Source: Ophiocordyceps camponoti-saundersi (nom. inval.)
Taxonomy: Eukaryota > Ascomycota > Sordariomycetes > Hypocreales > Ophiocordycipitaceae
NCBI GenBank assembly: GCA_003339415.1
Contig: PDHQ01000269.1
Span: 1-47,546 of the forward strand
DNA length: 47,546 bases
Reading direction: 5' to 3'
Positions 12,840 through 25,249 of this stretch are shown piece after piece. Numbering within the stretch: position 1 is the first letter of the stretch; every line of letters starts with the position of its first letter. The position numbers and the translations under genes are program-made. The notes under the pieces were generated by a model. The model ran no database searches, had not been told where the DNA came from, and worked only from the letters and a program-made list of their open reading frames with translations.

Positions 12840-14540
12840 AAAATTACGTCCGCTATTTATACGCTAGCTATTAAGATTAGCTAAATAAGTTATACCTTAT
12901 CTAAGCTATATATTAATAAAATTAAGCTAATATTTAATAGCTACGAACGCGCGCGCGTATATTACTTATACCTAAATAAATTTTACCTATATATTTATAT
13001 ATCTTTAGCTTAAAAATAATACTACGAAGCTATATATTATATAAGCTAAGCGTTATAATAAATAATAAAAATTTAGAAAGGTATAAGCTATAGCTAAGAA
13101 AAATCTCGCTTTAATTTAAGATTTAAGCTAAAGCTATACTTATAAAAATATAATTAAGGTAAGAAACGCTTTAAAAGGTATCCGTATTAAGGTTATAAAG
13201 GAGGTAAAAAAAGTAAAGAGAAAGGGGGGGGAGATATTTATTTCTATACTTAAGTTAATTTACGCTACCTTAAAATAAGTTAACGCCTATATTAATTAAT
13301 AAACTTTAAGCTTTATAAATATAGCTTATAATATACTAAACTTAAATAAGAAAGTAATAATAATATTTAAAAAGCTAAAAAGGCTAGCTTAAGCTTTACT
13401 TAAGGTAAAGGTAAATATAACTTATAAAGTAAGCGGGACGTATAAGCTAGTAATAACGAAGCTTACTAAGGTAGCGCTTACGGCGCTTTTAAAAGGTTAG
13501 GGTAAGAGATAGATATCTCTTACCGTAATTTAAATACGTTTTATTAAGAAAAAGGCCCGCGCCGCGCCTAAAACTCTTACGATTATATTAAATATAAATA
13601 ATAACGATAATAACTTATTACCTATTTTTATTATTAACTTAAAATATTTATATCTCGCTAAGGTATACTTTAAGGAGAGCGAGGGAGGGAGCTTACGCTA
13701 AGTTAGTTTCGGCGATAATAAAGTTCTAAGGTTAAAAGCTACGCTAGCGCTAGATATAGTAAAGATAAGCCTAATTAGTAAGGGGGTAGCTAAGTTACTT
13801 ATAGTAAAGGAGACTTTAGTTAAGGCGGCGGCTATTATAGCGGCTATTAATACTTACGCGGCTATAGTAAATTATAATATTATTATAGCGAGGATAAATT
13901 TAGCTAAGTTTTATATTCCTTAAATACTTAAAATCGCCTTACCTTAAGTTACTTAATAAGCTAATATTAGCTAAGAGTTTTAATTAGTTAGTTTTTAATA
14001 TAACTTACTTCTTACTAACTTAAAGTTACTAGAGAAATATAAACTTAAGCTATACCTTAGCGGAGTATTAAGGAGGCGCGGGGGGCTTTACGGTTATAAG
14101 CTATCGCCGAAATATTTAAAAATCTTAAGGTTAAATAAGTTATTCCTTAATAAAAATAATAAACTAACGCTAATAATAATTACTTCTAATAATATATAGC
14201 TTATTACTATATTAAATCTTATTATTACTTTAAGCTTATTTTAGCGATAAGTAACTTTACTTAAGCTAGTTATTATTTTAAGCTTATCGTAATAGTAAGT
14301 AATTACTTTATAACTAACTACTACGCTAAACTCGTTATAAGCTACCGCGCTAATAGTAACTCTAAGTAAGACGCGCCTCGCCCTAAGTCTTAGTAACTTT
14401 ACGCTAAGTAAACTTATATTATAAAGCTAGTATTAGTCCGCGGTTATTTTTATTAATAAGGTAGCTAGAGAAGTTAAGGAGTTATTAAATAGGGGAAAAG
14501 ATAATAACTTAAACCTAATAAATATAAATTCCCTTAAGAT
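12840..14540 (+). pseudogene. Unrecognised reading frame antisense to the 3' part of the second LINE
   Basis: A plus-strand frame of up to about 560 codons is readable and broken only by TAA/TAG, as expected of RIP acting on CAA, CAG and TGG. It is uninterrupted for 73 codons from 13,702 to 13,920. Composition is Lys/Ala/Leu-rich, for example KLLIVKETLVKAAAIIAAI. I recognise no domain. It is opposite in direction to the LINE and lies downstream of where ORF2 should end. It could be an antisense gene of the element, captured host sequence, or a chance frame. The minus-strand reading of the same region is more hydrophobic and less protein-like. Confidence 0.35.
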
Positions 14541-15257
14541 ATAGAATAGATTATAAATAAAGTAAGTAAATTAATAATATTATAATTATAATAATTTATA
14601 TAAGATAAGGCTATATCTAGCCTTAATTAAACCTAAGAGTATTAGCGTAAAAAGTATTAGTAAGCTAAAACTAATATAAGTTAATATATTAAAGTATTTA
14701 CTTCGCGATTATAGTTACTAATAAGTAGTAGTTAAGCTTTAATTATAGTCTAATATTAAAAGAGATAAGCTAAGGTAATTTATAATACTATTTAACTAAT
14801 TAAAAATATCGAAAAAGTAAATAGTAAGTATTTTTTAATTTAATACTATATTAGTATAAAGAGAAAACTACTTCTAATATATACTTATAAAAGAGGAACT
14901 TTTTAAGATTAATTTTACTTATACGGAGTTATATAATTATAATATTAATATATTTCTATAAGTCTCCGTATCTCTTAAGCGACTTCGCCTTATCGAGGTA
15001 AAGCGGGAAGTTAGAAAGAAATAAGGTAAGCTTAAAATATCTTATATATAGCTAGTTTTCGGAGTCCTCTTACTATACTTTCTAATTTTAGTAAAGAAAG
15101 TTAGTTATAAACTTCTTATTAGGAGAAAGTATATCGTATTTTATCTATATTTAAACTTAATATATATATTCTTTTAGCGGTTATTTAGCTTTTTATTATT
15201 TTATTAGTTAATAAGGGGGGAAGCGTAATAAGAACTTTAAGATATTTTTAAAAGTAG

Positions 15258-15454
15258 TAAAATCCCTTAATTAGTCTTAAATTATAAGATTAGATTAGAT
15301 TATATAAGGTTATGCGTTAGGGTATTAGTAATCGTAATCCCTTTTATATTAGTCTAATAGTAAATCTAATAATAATAATAATTCTTTTAAGTTCTTCCCT
15401 TTTTCCTCTTATTCCTTATCTCCTTATACCTTATCCTCTAATACCTATCTAATA
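15258..15454 (-). repeat. 3' LTR of the inner gypsy element (left side of the window)
   Basis: This 197-bp sequence is a direct repeat of 25,049-25,245, starting TAAAATCCC and ending CTAATA, consistent with TG..CA ends after RIP. It is more strongly mutated than its partner: the partner keeps CTTGTC and CCTGTC where this copy reads CTTATC and CCTATC. Confidence 0.9.
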
Positions 15455-15479
15455 AAGTAGGGGGTATCTTTATTATAGT

Positions 15480-17700
15480 CGCTTACGATTACCTTCTCCG
15501 TCTAAACCTCTCTATTATAACCCTCCTTAAATAGCCTAGAAAATAGCCCGGTCCTAGATTAGGGCGGTATACCCCTAATTTCCGTTAACCTACTTAACTT
15601 AGTAGGAGACCTTTCTTCTCGTCCTTCCGATAGCTTCGCCTTTTTAACTACTTTATCGCCTAATTAGGTAGCGGTAATAAGCCTTTTTAACTTAGTTATC
15701 TAGCTAGAATACTATATAAATAGGTCCGATATCGTCTATCTATCGAACTTTTCGAAGGACGCTTCTATTACCTAGCGTAATATTAACTTAATAATTATAC
15801 TTAAAAGGGTTTAGATAGTATCTTAAATTAACATAGATTAAAAAATATCGTATATTACTTTTTTAATAACCTCCTAGATTAATATTAACTAAAAAATATC
15901 CCGTAATACTTCCTTAATAGCCTTTTATAACTAGGTAGCGTTAGTTATATCTATTAGAGGTCTCTTTAATTAAATTAACGTCTAATTAAGTATCCTTATT
16001 AATTTATTATAAACTATAAAGATTATCCTTTTATTCTCCTTTATAGATACTATCTATTTAATACCTTACTTTATTTTTATCGCTAATTAAAATTCTATAC
16101 GTTTATAGCGGATAATTTCTCTTATCTCGGTTATTTATTAATCTTTCTATTCGTTTATTATAATTTATTACTCGGTTAGTTATCTAACTTTCTACTTATT
16201 TATAATAATTATAAGCGTTTCTATCTTAGCGCTTATTATATTCGCTAGTACTTCTATCTTAGCTCGCTACTTAGTTATTAATATAGTTTACGTCTCTTTT
16301 TTATAAACGTTTAAGTTTATAGTTACTATATAAATAATCTAAGCGGCTTAAGGCTACTCGGGCATAGGCGGGATCGTCGCTACTAATATAAGGGTTTATA
16401 GAATAGCTATTTTTATAAGAATAAATATTTATAAAGTAATTATTTTTCTTAAAGTTATTATATTAGAGGCGGTAGCCTCGGAGGTAATAGTTATTAGAAC
16501 CTAAGTAGTAAAACTAAAGGTAGGGGTCGTAACGACTTTCTTTATTAGACTAGAGGTAGGGGTTATAATAACTTTCTTTATTAGGACTTAGGCGATAAAA
16601 CTAAAGGCAGGGGTTATCTTTATCTATCCCTATCTAACGGATTTCTATAATAAGCCTAACGGGGTCGTTTAAAAGCTACCTAATAGAGTTATTTAAATTA
16701 GTTAGCTTATCGGAATAAATATCGCCTTAGTAGAACTTAGGGTTATTAGCTTAGCTAATTTTATTAGCGTTTTTATTAGTATCTTTATAAGTATATTATC
16801 TATTAACGAACGCCGTTCGTCCTTATTACTAATTCTATTTACGGAGACTAAAATATAATTATCCGATTTATCTTCTTCCTATTTATTTATTAGTTTAATT
16901 ATCGGTTTTATAATAGAAATTAGCGGTATAAGCTAAGTAGCTCTCCTTTTAATTACGCGTTATATATTCTAATTAACCTTAAATTTAGATACCTTCTTAA
17001 TATTCTAAGCTCCCGCCTTAAAGCTAAGTATAGCGACTACCTATTATTAGTTATAGCCGTTTCCTTTAAGTGCTAATTTAGATAAGATAGCTCCTAATAT
17101 ATTTATATCTTCCTAGCCCTTAAGCTTATCTTAAATTAATTACTTAATATTAATAATTATATAATTATATAAACGCTAAGCTATTTTAAAGAAAGATCTG
17201 CTAATAGTAAATAAGATCCGTTTCTATATATCTTTTATTATCGTAATAATCTCTATTATTAGAGGAAATTTACTATCTTTACCCCTCTTAACCTTAGTAT
17301 TAGCGAAATTATACGCTATCTTATATAACCTTTAAAGCTTATCTAGCTCTATAAGCTAATTTTTCGGTAATATATTTATTATAATATCCTATTCTAATAT
17401 TTAGAATTTTTAAATATTTACTATAATTATTAAAAATACTAATTCGTCCTATATAACTTTAGCAAAGTACTAAGCTACTTAGTCTCCTTTAGCTATTTAT
17501 TTAGCTAAGACGTAGCTATATAAAATACTTATAGTAAGAAAAATCTTTAAGTTTTTAGAAATTTTAAACTTTTAATTTTTCTTTATTTACTCGTAGAATA
17601 TTTCTTAGTATTATTTAAATTCTTATTATATAATTTCGTACTATTTATAAATAGTAAAATTCTTCTTAGGGTTAATTTCTTCTTCCGTTAAGTAATCTAT
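15480..17700 (-). pseudogene. Extra 3' reading frame of the inner gypsy element, product not recognised
   Basis: A long minus-strand frame, sense to the element, lies between integrase and the 3' LTR. It reads through about 740 codons with TAA/TAG stops only. The N-terminal part is Gln/Glu/Lys-rich and probably helical (near 17,690, LTEEEINPKKNF). The middle is Ser/Thr/Pro-rich with repeats (near 16,520-16,620, TTPTFSFTT). The C-terminal part looks like coiled coil (near 16,250-15,650). I see no transmembrane segment or signal peptide, so there is no support for an envelope protein, although the position is that of env. Its length and sense orientation favour a real third gene. Confidence 0.45.
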
Positions 17701-17734
17701 AATCTTATATACTTATATAGGGATAACCGTAGGA

Positions 17735-18000
17735 AATAGGAGATAAATAATATATAAGGGTATAATATATATAAAGATAATAGTATATAATAAGAAAATA
17801 AGTATACGATAAGAGAAACGAGTATATAATAAGGAGAAGAAAATATAAGAAAAACGAGTGCACGATAAGAAAAATAAGTATATAATAAGGAGAAGAAAAT
17901 ACGCGATAATAGATTATAGTATATAATAAAAAAAAACGAGGAAAAGGAGCGTATAATAAAAACGATAGCGTTAATACTCGGTAAGATAAAGAGAGAGAAA
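17735..18000. repeat. Purine-rich minisatellite, about 56-bp period, degenerate
   Basis: The unit starting AGTATATAATAAGGAGAAGA occurs at 17,821 and again at 17,877, giving a 56-bp period. A more diverged unit starts near 17,780 and partial units follow towards 17,960. The plus strand is almost all A and G. It lies in the inner gypsy element between integrase and the extra 3' frame. The minus-strand open frame of 107 codons across it is a by-product of the low-complexity sequence. Confidence 0.7.
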
Positions 18001-18759
18001 AGGGATGCGAAATCGTGTGCACTAACAAGTTAGAAGAGGTAAGGTTAAAGGTATGCGAGGTGTAGTGTAAAAAAATAGAAAATAAAAGAGAAAAATAATA
18101 AGTAAAATAAATATAAATAACCGTTAGCGATCCTTAACCCCTTAGCTAGCTAATAGCTATTAATAATCTACTATAGTAACTTAATATTTACTATAGTAAG
18201 TTATTATTCTTAGTTTATTCTTACTTAACCCTACGCGTTCCCCCCCTAACTTCTTATAATAGCAAGTTCCTATAAGCGTAAAGGTTTTTACCTTAAAGCT
18301 TATCTATTCCTTCGCCTAGCTTATAGCCCTATTAGGTAGCTATATCCTATATTACCCGCCGTAAGGGTATTAAATACGCCTTACGTAGTATAAATAGTTT
18401 AATATCGTTTATATAAAGCTTTCGCAAAACTTAACGTTTAATAACGCTATAGATTAGATACGTAATAGATAAGATAACCTTAATAATAATAAATAGGTTA
18501 TCTTACGTAGTTATAAACTTCCTATACGACGTATTTACCTTATCTTACCTTTCCTATACGAAGTTACTAACTTATAAGGCATATTATAATTTAGTATTAT
18601 ATTTAGTTATATTAAAGTTAGCTAAAATATCTTAGATTATATCCTTTTTTTCTATTATAGCTAATACTAAATCGCAGACTATTTAATTATCTTAGTTAAA
18701 ATAGTCGAAGTTAGATTATTTAGCTTTAAGTATCTTTTTATTTTAATATATTACTACGG

Positions 18760-19420
18760 GGTTAAATCCTAATATAGCTTTTACTAGAGTTACCCCTAAA
18801 ATCTTAACTTTTCGAGAATTTAGCATATTAGTAATCTAAAGTAACGCTTTATTCTACGCTTCTAGGGAGATACCGGACCGCTTAAAACTCTATTTTCGCA
18901 GTTAGTCTTTTACTAGTTAGACGTACCTCTCCGCTAGTCTAATACTCTAAGGGTATAAGACTAAGCTAAACTTCTATTTAACCCTATATCGCTTAGCTAT
19001 ATTTTTTATAATAGTATTAGCGAAATAGCGTCCGTTATCTAAGTAAATAGCTTTAGGCTAGCTAAATACTAGACTTTAGTAATATTATTATATATTTACT
19101 ACCTCCGGGCTAGTCGTATTTTCGTATACTTAAGTTAATAGAAAACGCGTCGTATAATTTACGGCTATTAAAATATATTAATACTTATAAGCGCTAATAA
19201 GCGTAATAGGTCCTAGAAAGTTAATAACTACTATTTTCTATAGCTTATATATTATAATCTATCTATATTTTAACTTAGGTAAGCGTGGTGCGGTTTACTA
19301 GCAAATTATATAAGATATATAATAATAAGTAATATCTAATCGATAATATATTATAAGCACTTTATAACTTTAACCGGATATTTAACTATAAATAGTACTT
19401 AGCTTACTATTTATTTAATT
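18760..19420 (-). pseudogene. Integrase remnant of the inner gypsy element
   Basis: Minus-strand translation shows the catalytic core of a retroviral-type integrase: INFLGPITLISAYKYQYILIAV at about 19,220-19,155 and then a segment ending in PKAIYLDNGRYF near 19,060-19,020. These correspond to the regions around the first and second catalytic aspartates. A proline-rich segment upstream (RTTLT..VKI) agrees with the usual stretch between the zinc finger and the core. Stops at former Gln and Trp codons show RIP inactivation. Integrase would insert the DNA copy into the genome. Confidence 0.75.
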
Positions 19421-20249
19421 TAATATAATATAAGATCTTATTTTAAACTTAATATTTAGTAGCTAACCTCTAAATATAGCGATATCTATTATTTAGTAGT
19501 GCTTATATTTTATTAATAAGAAAGAGCACGATTTCTATATACTACGGGTCTCCTAGCTAAGGGAATATAGCTGCCTAGAGGTAAAATACCTCTCTACCTA
19601 CTAGCGGTTTACCTAATAAGAGTTAAGTAGCCTTAATAGTATCTAACGCTAGTATAATATAGCCCTCTATATTTAAAATATCGCTTTTTAAAGCGTTATA
19701 TAATCTAAATATACTATCTGCGATTTTAATAATCTTTATTATATTTAGGCGGTAAATATATTTAATATCCCGTTTTTAAAGAATATCGATCTACCTTATA
19801 ACTTTATTATATATTTCCGTTATATTTATTATTAAGTTAATAATACTTTTATAATCCGTATAGATCTTAAGGGGATACGGGGATATATTTACTATCTATT
19901 AGTATTTCTTAATTACGTAAATAATAGCTAATATTTCTTTTTTAGGTATAGAGTATCGCTATTCTAAATTACTTAGCTAAAACGATATCTATATAATAAT
20001 TTTTATATTTTAGAAATTAGAGTTTCTAATAAATATTCTATTAGGATAGTTATCGAGTTAGCAAAGAACGGCCCCGGTCCTAGTATCGGATATATCTATT
20101 ACTAGGTAAAATTATATATTTATTTATACTCCGAATATTACGTTATTCTAGATAGCTTAATATAAGAATTATAAAGCTTCTACCGCCTCTAGCGTCTAAA
20201 CTAGTTTATCTCGATATTATACTTTTAATTATATAGATTAGTATCTTAA

Positions 20250-21110
20250 TAAAGTTACCTTATTTACTTTTTTAAAAAACGCTTCTTTAATAAGTCTAGC
20301 CCTATCTACTTTTCCTAATATAAAACGATAAAGGAACGGGGTTAGCTATAATACCGTTTAAACTTTTTCCTAAAATTAAGGGGGATATTATTAGAAATAG
20401 TCTCCTAATTATATAAATCTCTACTAATATTTAGTTCTTAGACGAAATCGCCCTATTTCTAATTCGAACTTAACTAATTCGGCCGTGCTATTAAATAGCT
20501 TCGTTTTCTTACTTATAAGATTAATTAGCGCCTATATTACTTTAAGGAAATACTAATATCGGAGGAAATCGAAATATTTATTAAAAGTTTTACTTCTAAG
20601 GTTATAATTATTAATATAAACGAATATTAATATTAAGTACTTTATAATAAAACCTAGTAATATTTAGTATTTAACCTTATCTACTAATATTAATTTACTA
20701 AACGCGATATCCCTATACCTCGCGTACGTAGAGGGGGCGCCTATTAGTCCTTACGGTATATTAATATATTCCTATATATTATTAAAAGCGGTAAAGCTTA
20801 TCTTATATATATCTTCTAGCTATATTAAGATTAACTAGAACTTATTAAATATATCTAGCTAAGAGAAAACTATTAGTTATCTAATATATACTTAGTCTAA
20901 ATTAACCTCTAAGTTATAATATAAATATCCTAGTTTTACTATATTCCTATTAATATCGCGGTAATTATAAACTATTCTCTAGGCTACTAAGTTTAGTAGG
21001 TGCTTCTTAATAAATAAAGTTCTAGCTACCTATTCCGTATTATCGCCGATAAGTTAAATAATATTTACTTTTTCTATTATTAGAAATACCTTACTTATAA
21101 AAATCTATTT
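20250..21110 (-). pseudogene. Reverse transcriptase remnant of the inner gypsy element
   Basis: Minus-strand translation runs through a fingers/palm region (SQLDIFNKFQLILI, then KISFTAFNNI, then GLIGAPSTYARYRD). The active site follows at 20,604-20,624, reading FVYINNY, where the family has a DD pair. A thumb segment follows. The spacing is that of Ty3/gypsy RT, but the sequence is quite unlike that of the outer element, so the two belong to different lineages. TAA/TAG stops are frequent. Confidence 0.75.
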
Positions 21111-22999
21111 AAGCTTATTATATTTTATTTATTTAAATATAGCTAGCGTTACTCCCTCTTTTAATTTAATTTAATAAGTAATTAGTTAAGTAGGCTAAAT
21201 CTCCTTAAAAGTAAAAATAAAGTAATCCTTATAAGTAAAATATAATCTTATAACCCTCTCTCTCTATTTTTCTATCTTAACGTAATCTCTTAGTATAATA
21301 AGACTTTATTTAAATTACGCGTCGACTTCCTTAATTAAGGTATCCGATAGAGAATAAATAACTAAGTTTAAGGTAATACCTTTATAAGATATAAGTCTTA
21401 AAGTACTTATTATTATAATACTTACCTATCCGAGATATAATACGTAGTTAGTATTATCCTCGTTACTTATTTTCTTCTAGTTTATCCGATATTAGGGATA
21501 TTTTAGAAGGTTTATTATATTTAGTTTATCGTAGTTACGGACTACCTTTTCTATATTACTCTTATTCCTAGCTACTTTATTTTCTTTCGGGTTAGCTAAT
21601 TTTATTTTTAGTAATTTTTCTACTCCTCTAAGCTATCTTAAATACTTAAGTAACTATTTATTTATTAACTCTAGTTTCTCTACCGCCTATTTAAGACCTA
21701 TTACCTTATATATTTTCTTCTATATAAACTTAAGTAATATTACTTTTACTTACTTACTAATAGATATTACTAGCTTTCGCTAAATCTAAAGCTATAATAC
21801 CTTATTTACTTTCTTCTATATTATCTTTAGCTACCCCGCTATTTAGCCCTTATAGGAGATAGCTATTAGTTTTTTAGAGAGTCTTACTTTACCTAAGAGG
21901 CTAGTTATTTAGTAATAGTAGATAAAATATCCTTAACCTTTTCTAAAATAAGCTTATTATCTTCGATAAATATAATTTTATCTTTATCGTTAGTAATTAC
22001 TTTTAGATATTTAGGGGCTTATAGCGTTTTCCTATCTAGCTTAAATAAATTAGGTATTAGGAAAATTAAAATAATCTAAGTAGTGCTTTCTAAGCTAGTA
22101 ATCTTTAGCTATTCCTTTACGTAATATTTTATAGCCTTAACGCGTCTTAGCTATACGCGGCTTAATAAAATATCCTAATTATTATAGTCTCCTAATACGT
22201 ATACTTTTACGTTAGCTAGGATTCCTATTATAACTACTTAAAAATAAGTAACCTTTTTAATAATCGCGAGTTTATTATTTATTATTCTAACTATACCTAG
22301 TTAGGGTAACTAAATTACGAGGAGAGCGTTATTAGCTATAAAGGCCTTATTAACTAAATTAACTATAAAGCCTTTATCTAATATAATAATAATATACCGA
22401 TAACTTTTAATATAGCTTTCGATATACTTTAATATTAATAAGATAGCTTTAGCTAGCGCTATAATATCTTTTTAGACTACTTAATTAAGTATATTATAAG
22501 ATAGAATATCCGCTAGCGGGTTTTATAATTCGAATAGTTAAATAAGATTCGTAATAACCTCCTTACTTTTTAGGGACTTAATTTTCTTCTAATACTATAT
22601 TAGTTTATTAAGTTACGTATAAATCGATAATATAACTTAAAGTAATTAAAAGATACTTAATATTACCGGGGTATTTTTTAACTTATCTCCTAGTTTAAAT
22701 AGCGGAATATTATATTCTTTTATAGCTTAAATTTTCTTTAACTCGTATTATTTTTTAGCTAGCTTAGGCTTTTAAGAGTAAGTCTAAATTTCTATTTTTA
22801 AGGGTAGTAACCGAGTAGTTAGTCTTAAGATAAGCTTAGGAATAGTTAAAGTTAGTATATCTCTTAAAGCCGGGCCTTCCCTAGCGTTATTATTAGGTTC
22901 CGTGCTTAGTATAACCGATTAGCGATAAATTTCCTACTTTAATTTATCCTATTATAGTTTATCTAAGTTATCTAAGTTAAATTTTACTCTAGGGCGCGG

Positions 23000-24900
23000 T
23001 TTAGTTACGCGGCCTTATATAAGTTAAGAAGTTAGCACTATTTTTTCTTTCTAACGAGAGGTTTAAATATTAAGTTTCTAAGTAGTATAAGTTTATTCTT
23101 ATATAAAATTAATATCGGGCGTAGTAAGATTTAAAGCTTTTCTATTTAAACTTTTTATTATAAGTAATATTAGTAATATCTTAGTTATATATCCTATTAG
23201 TAGTTAAATATTTATATCTAAACTAATAATTATTAAATTCTTTACTAATAATTTAAGGCTAGTACCTTAATATAGTTATTAGCGTTTCTATTTTTTTATC
23301 TTCTCCGCGTAAGTTTCCTAATAAGCTTTCCGCTACTAGAACGCTTCTTTATTAAATAAAGCTATAAATAGATAATTATAGCTTATATAGCCTTATTCGC
23401 TATATTTAAAATACTACTATAAGTCCGGGTTAGGAGGTTAATATCTAAGTCCTATGCCCGGTAATCTAAGAGCTTAGAGTTATTATTATAATATATTCGA
23501 AGAATTTTATAATAAACGTCCCTAATTCTATACTTAAGTATTAATCTATCTAAGTATACTTTATATACTTAAATATCCGCTAGTAAGATAGCCTCCTAAG
23601 TTTTATAAGTATTTACTTAACTTACTTACTATTATAATATTAGATTATTCTATTAATTTAGCTATCTTAGTTATTATCTCCTACTACTTAGCTATTACTC
23701 TTTACGGATTTATTTTTACGGTTAGTATTTTATTAGTATCTCTTTTAATCTTTTTAAATATTATATCGCGTAAGTTATATATAGTAAGTTAAATATTAAA
23801 CTATATTAAGCTTACTATTACTATTAACGATTTCTACTTATTATTAATATAGAGGCGCTTAATAATAGCCTACTTATACTATTTATTCTTCTTAGCATTT
23901 TTAGTTATCTAATTTAAAAAATTAGTAAGTAAAATCTATTAAGTTTCTAATTTTACTTAGCTATAAAAAGCCTCCGCTCATTTCGTATAATTAGCTAATA
24001 ATTCTCCCTTCTTATAACCGAACTTATACGCCTTTATAATAAAGGTACTCTCTACGACTAAGTTTACCTCCTTAAACTTATTTATAAATAAAGTTACTAA
24101 TTTAAATTAGGTGCGATCTTCGTTATTTAACTTATTATATTAGTTAGTAGCCTTATTATAAAAACCCGAAAAGAAGATCTCCCTAACGATAATATTATAT
24201 ATCTCTCCTTAGATACCTAATAGTATTATATTAGTATTATACTAATTAAGGTACCTTTTAGCTAAGATATCTTTTAAGTATTTAGTAAATAGCTTAAGCT
24301 TTAATAGTAAAGTTAACGCTATTATAATATAATACCTATACTTAAGTTTAATAATACTCCCTTATATTAGTACGAGATATATAATTATTAGACTAATCTA
24401 ATCCGCTAAGGGAAGGGGATAAAGGAGATAATATAGTAAACTTTCTAATAAACTAAGTAAACTTTATAATAAACCTATATCTATATCTAATATTATTTTC
24501 TAATTTTCTACCTTAAGGCACTTTTTAAGTACGCTCTAATAATTTACCTTTACTTATAATACTTATAATTACTAAATATCTAGTAGAACTAAGTTTTCTT
24601 TTATTAGGTATATTTATTTCTTCGAATTAAAAGATTTCTAGCGTTAATCTATCTAGGAAGATTATACGCCCTTAATCTTTTTTACTTACTTATCTTAATA
24701 TTCTTCTTATCTTAACTACTTTTAGCGATAATAAAGAAAGGAAAAAAAGGGAAGATTATCCGCACCTCCGGGGTCTTCTTATATTCTCTTATCCTCTTTC
24801 CCCCCTTATTCTCGCTTATATAATCTTTCCTACCTTACTTACTATAGGGCCGCTTTTTTAATAATAATAAGCAGCTATAGCTAGATTTACTTTAGGTAGC
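23000..24900 (-). pseudogene. gag-like remnant of the inner gypsy element
   Basis: This lies at the 5' side, just inside the right-hand LTR. The minus-strand frame is charged near its start (KGGKRIREYKKTPEVR near 24,790). A capsid-like segment follows near 23,900-24,150 (NNEDRTQFKLVALFINKF, YTKQVEAFYS). Position, composition and the absence of enzyme motifs support gag. I did not find a clear CCHC knuckle. The stretch from about 21,100 to 23,000 would hold protease and the start of pol, but I cannot place their borders. Confidence 0.5.
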
Positions 24901-25048
24901 TCCTGCTTAACCTAATTAGAACTCGCTTCGCTTCCTAATTTAGTAATCTACCGAAATTTTTAAATACTTAGCTATTATTACTAGACGATACCGTTATATT
25001 AATTCTATAGCTTATATAGTAACGCGCTAAATCCTAGTCTTATTATTA

Positions 25049-25245
25049 TAAAATCCCTCGATTAGTCTTAAATTATAAGATTAGATTAGATTATATAGGG
25101 TTATATATTAGGGTATTAGTAGTCGTAATCCCTTTTATATTAGTTTAATAGTAAATCTAATAATAATAATAATTCCTCTAAGTTCTTCCCTTTTTCCTCC
25201 TATTCCTTGTCTCCTTATACCTTGTCCTCTAACGCCTGTCTAATA
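25049..25245 (-). repeat. 5' LTR of the inner gypsy element (right side of the window)
   Basis: This 197-bp direct repeat of 15,258-15,454 retains several TpG sites (CCTTGTCTCC, CTTGTCC, CCTGTC at 25,206-25,240) that are TpA in the other LTR. For an element on the minus strand this is the LTR from which transcription would start. Confidence 0.9.
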
Positions 25246-25249
25246 GTAG

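Larger units (their letters stand above)
15258..25245 (-). mobile_element. Ty3/gypsy-type LTR retrotransposon (inner element, 9,988 bp), RIP-inactivated
   Basis: Two direct LTRs of exactly 197 bp (15,258-15,454 and 25,049-25,245) bound the element. GTAG (15,254-15,257 and 25,246-25,249) is the target duplication, 4 or possibly 5 bp. Coding order on the minus strand is gag (about 24.9-23.0 kb), RT (about 21.1-20.3 kb), RNase H (about 20.3-19.8 kb) and integrase (about 19.4-18.8 kb). An extra frame lies between integrase and the 3' LTR (15.5-17.7 kb). Integrase follows RT, so it is Ty3/gypsy-like and not copia-like; its RT differs clearly from that of the outer element. It is inserted in the second LINE and is thus the third layer of the stack. 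Confidence 0.88.

Noticed and set aside
12304..15257. A separate plus-strand transposon carrying the 12.8-14.5 kb frame
   Set aside because: No terminal repeats or target duplication separate it from the rest of the second LINE, and its 3' end resembles that of the other LINE.
17705..18028. Minus-strand open frame of 107 codons rich in Tyr, Leu, Phe, Ile and Ser
   Set aside because: It spans the purine-rich minisatellite; the hydrophobic composition is simply the complement of A/G-rich repeats.
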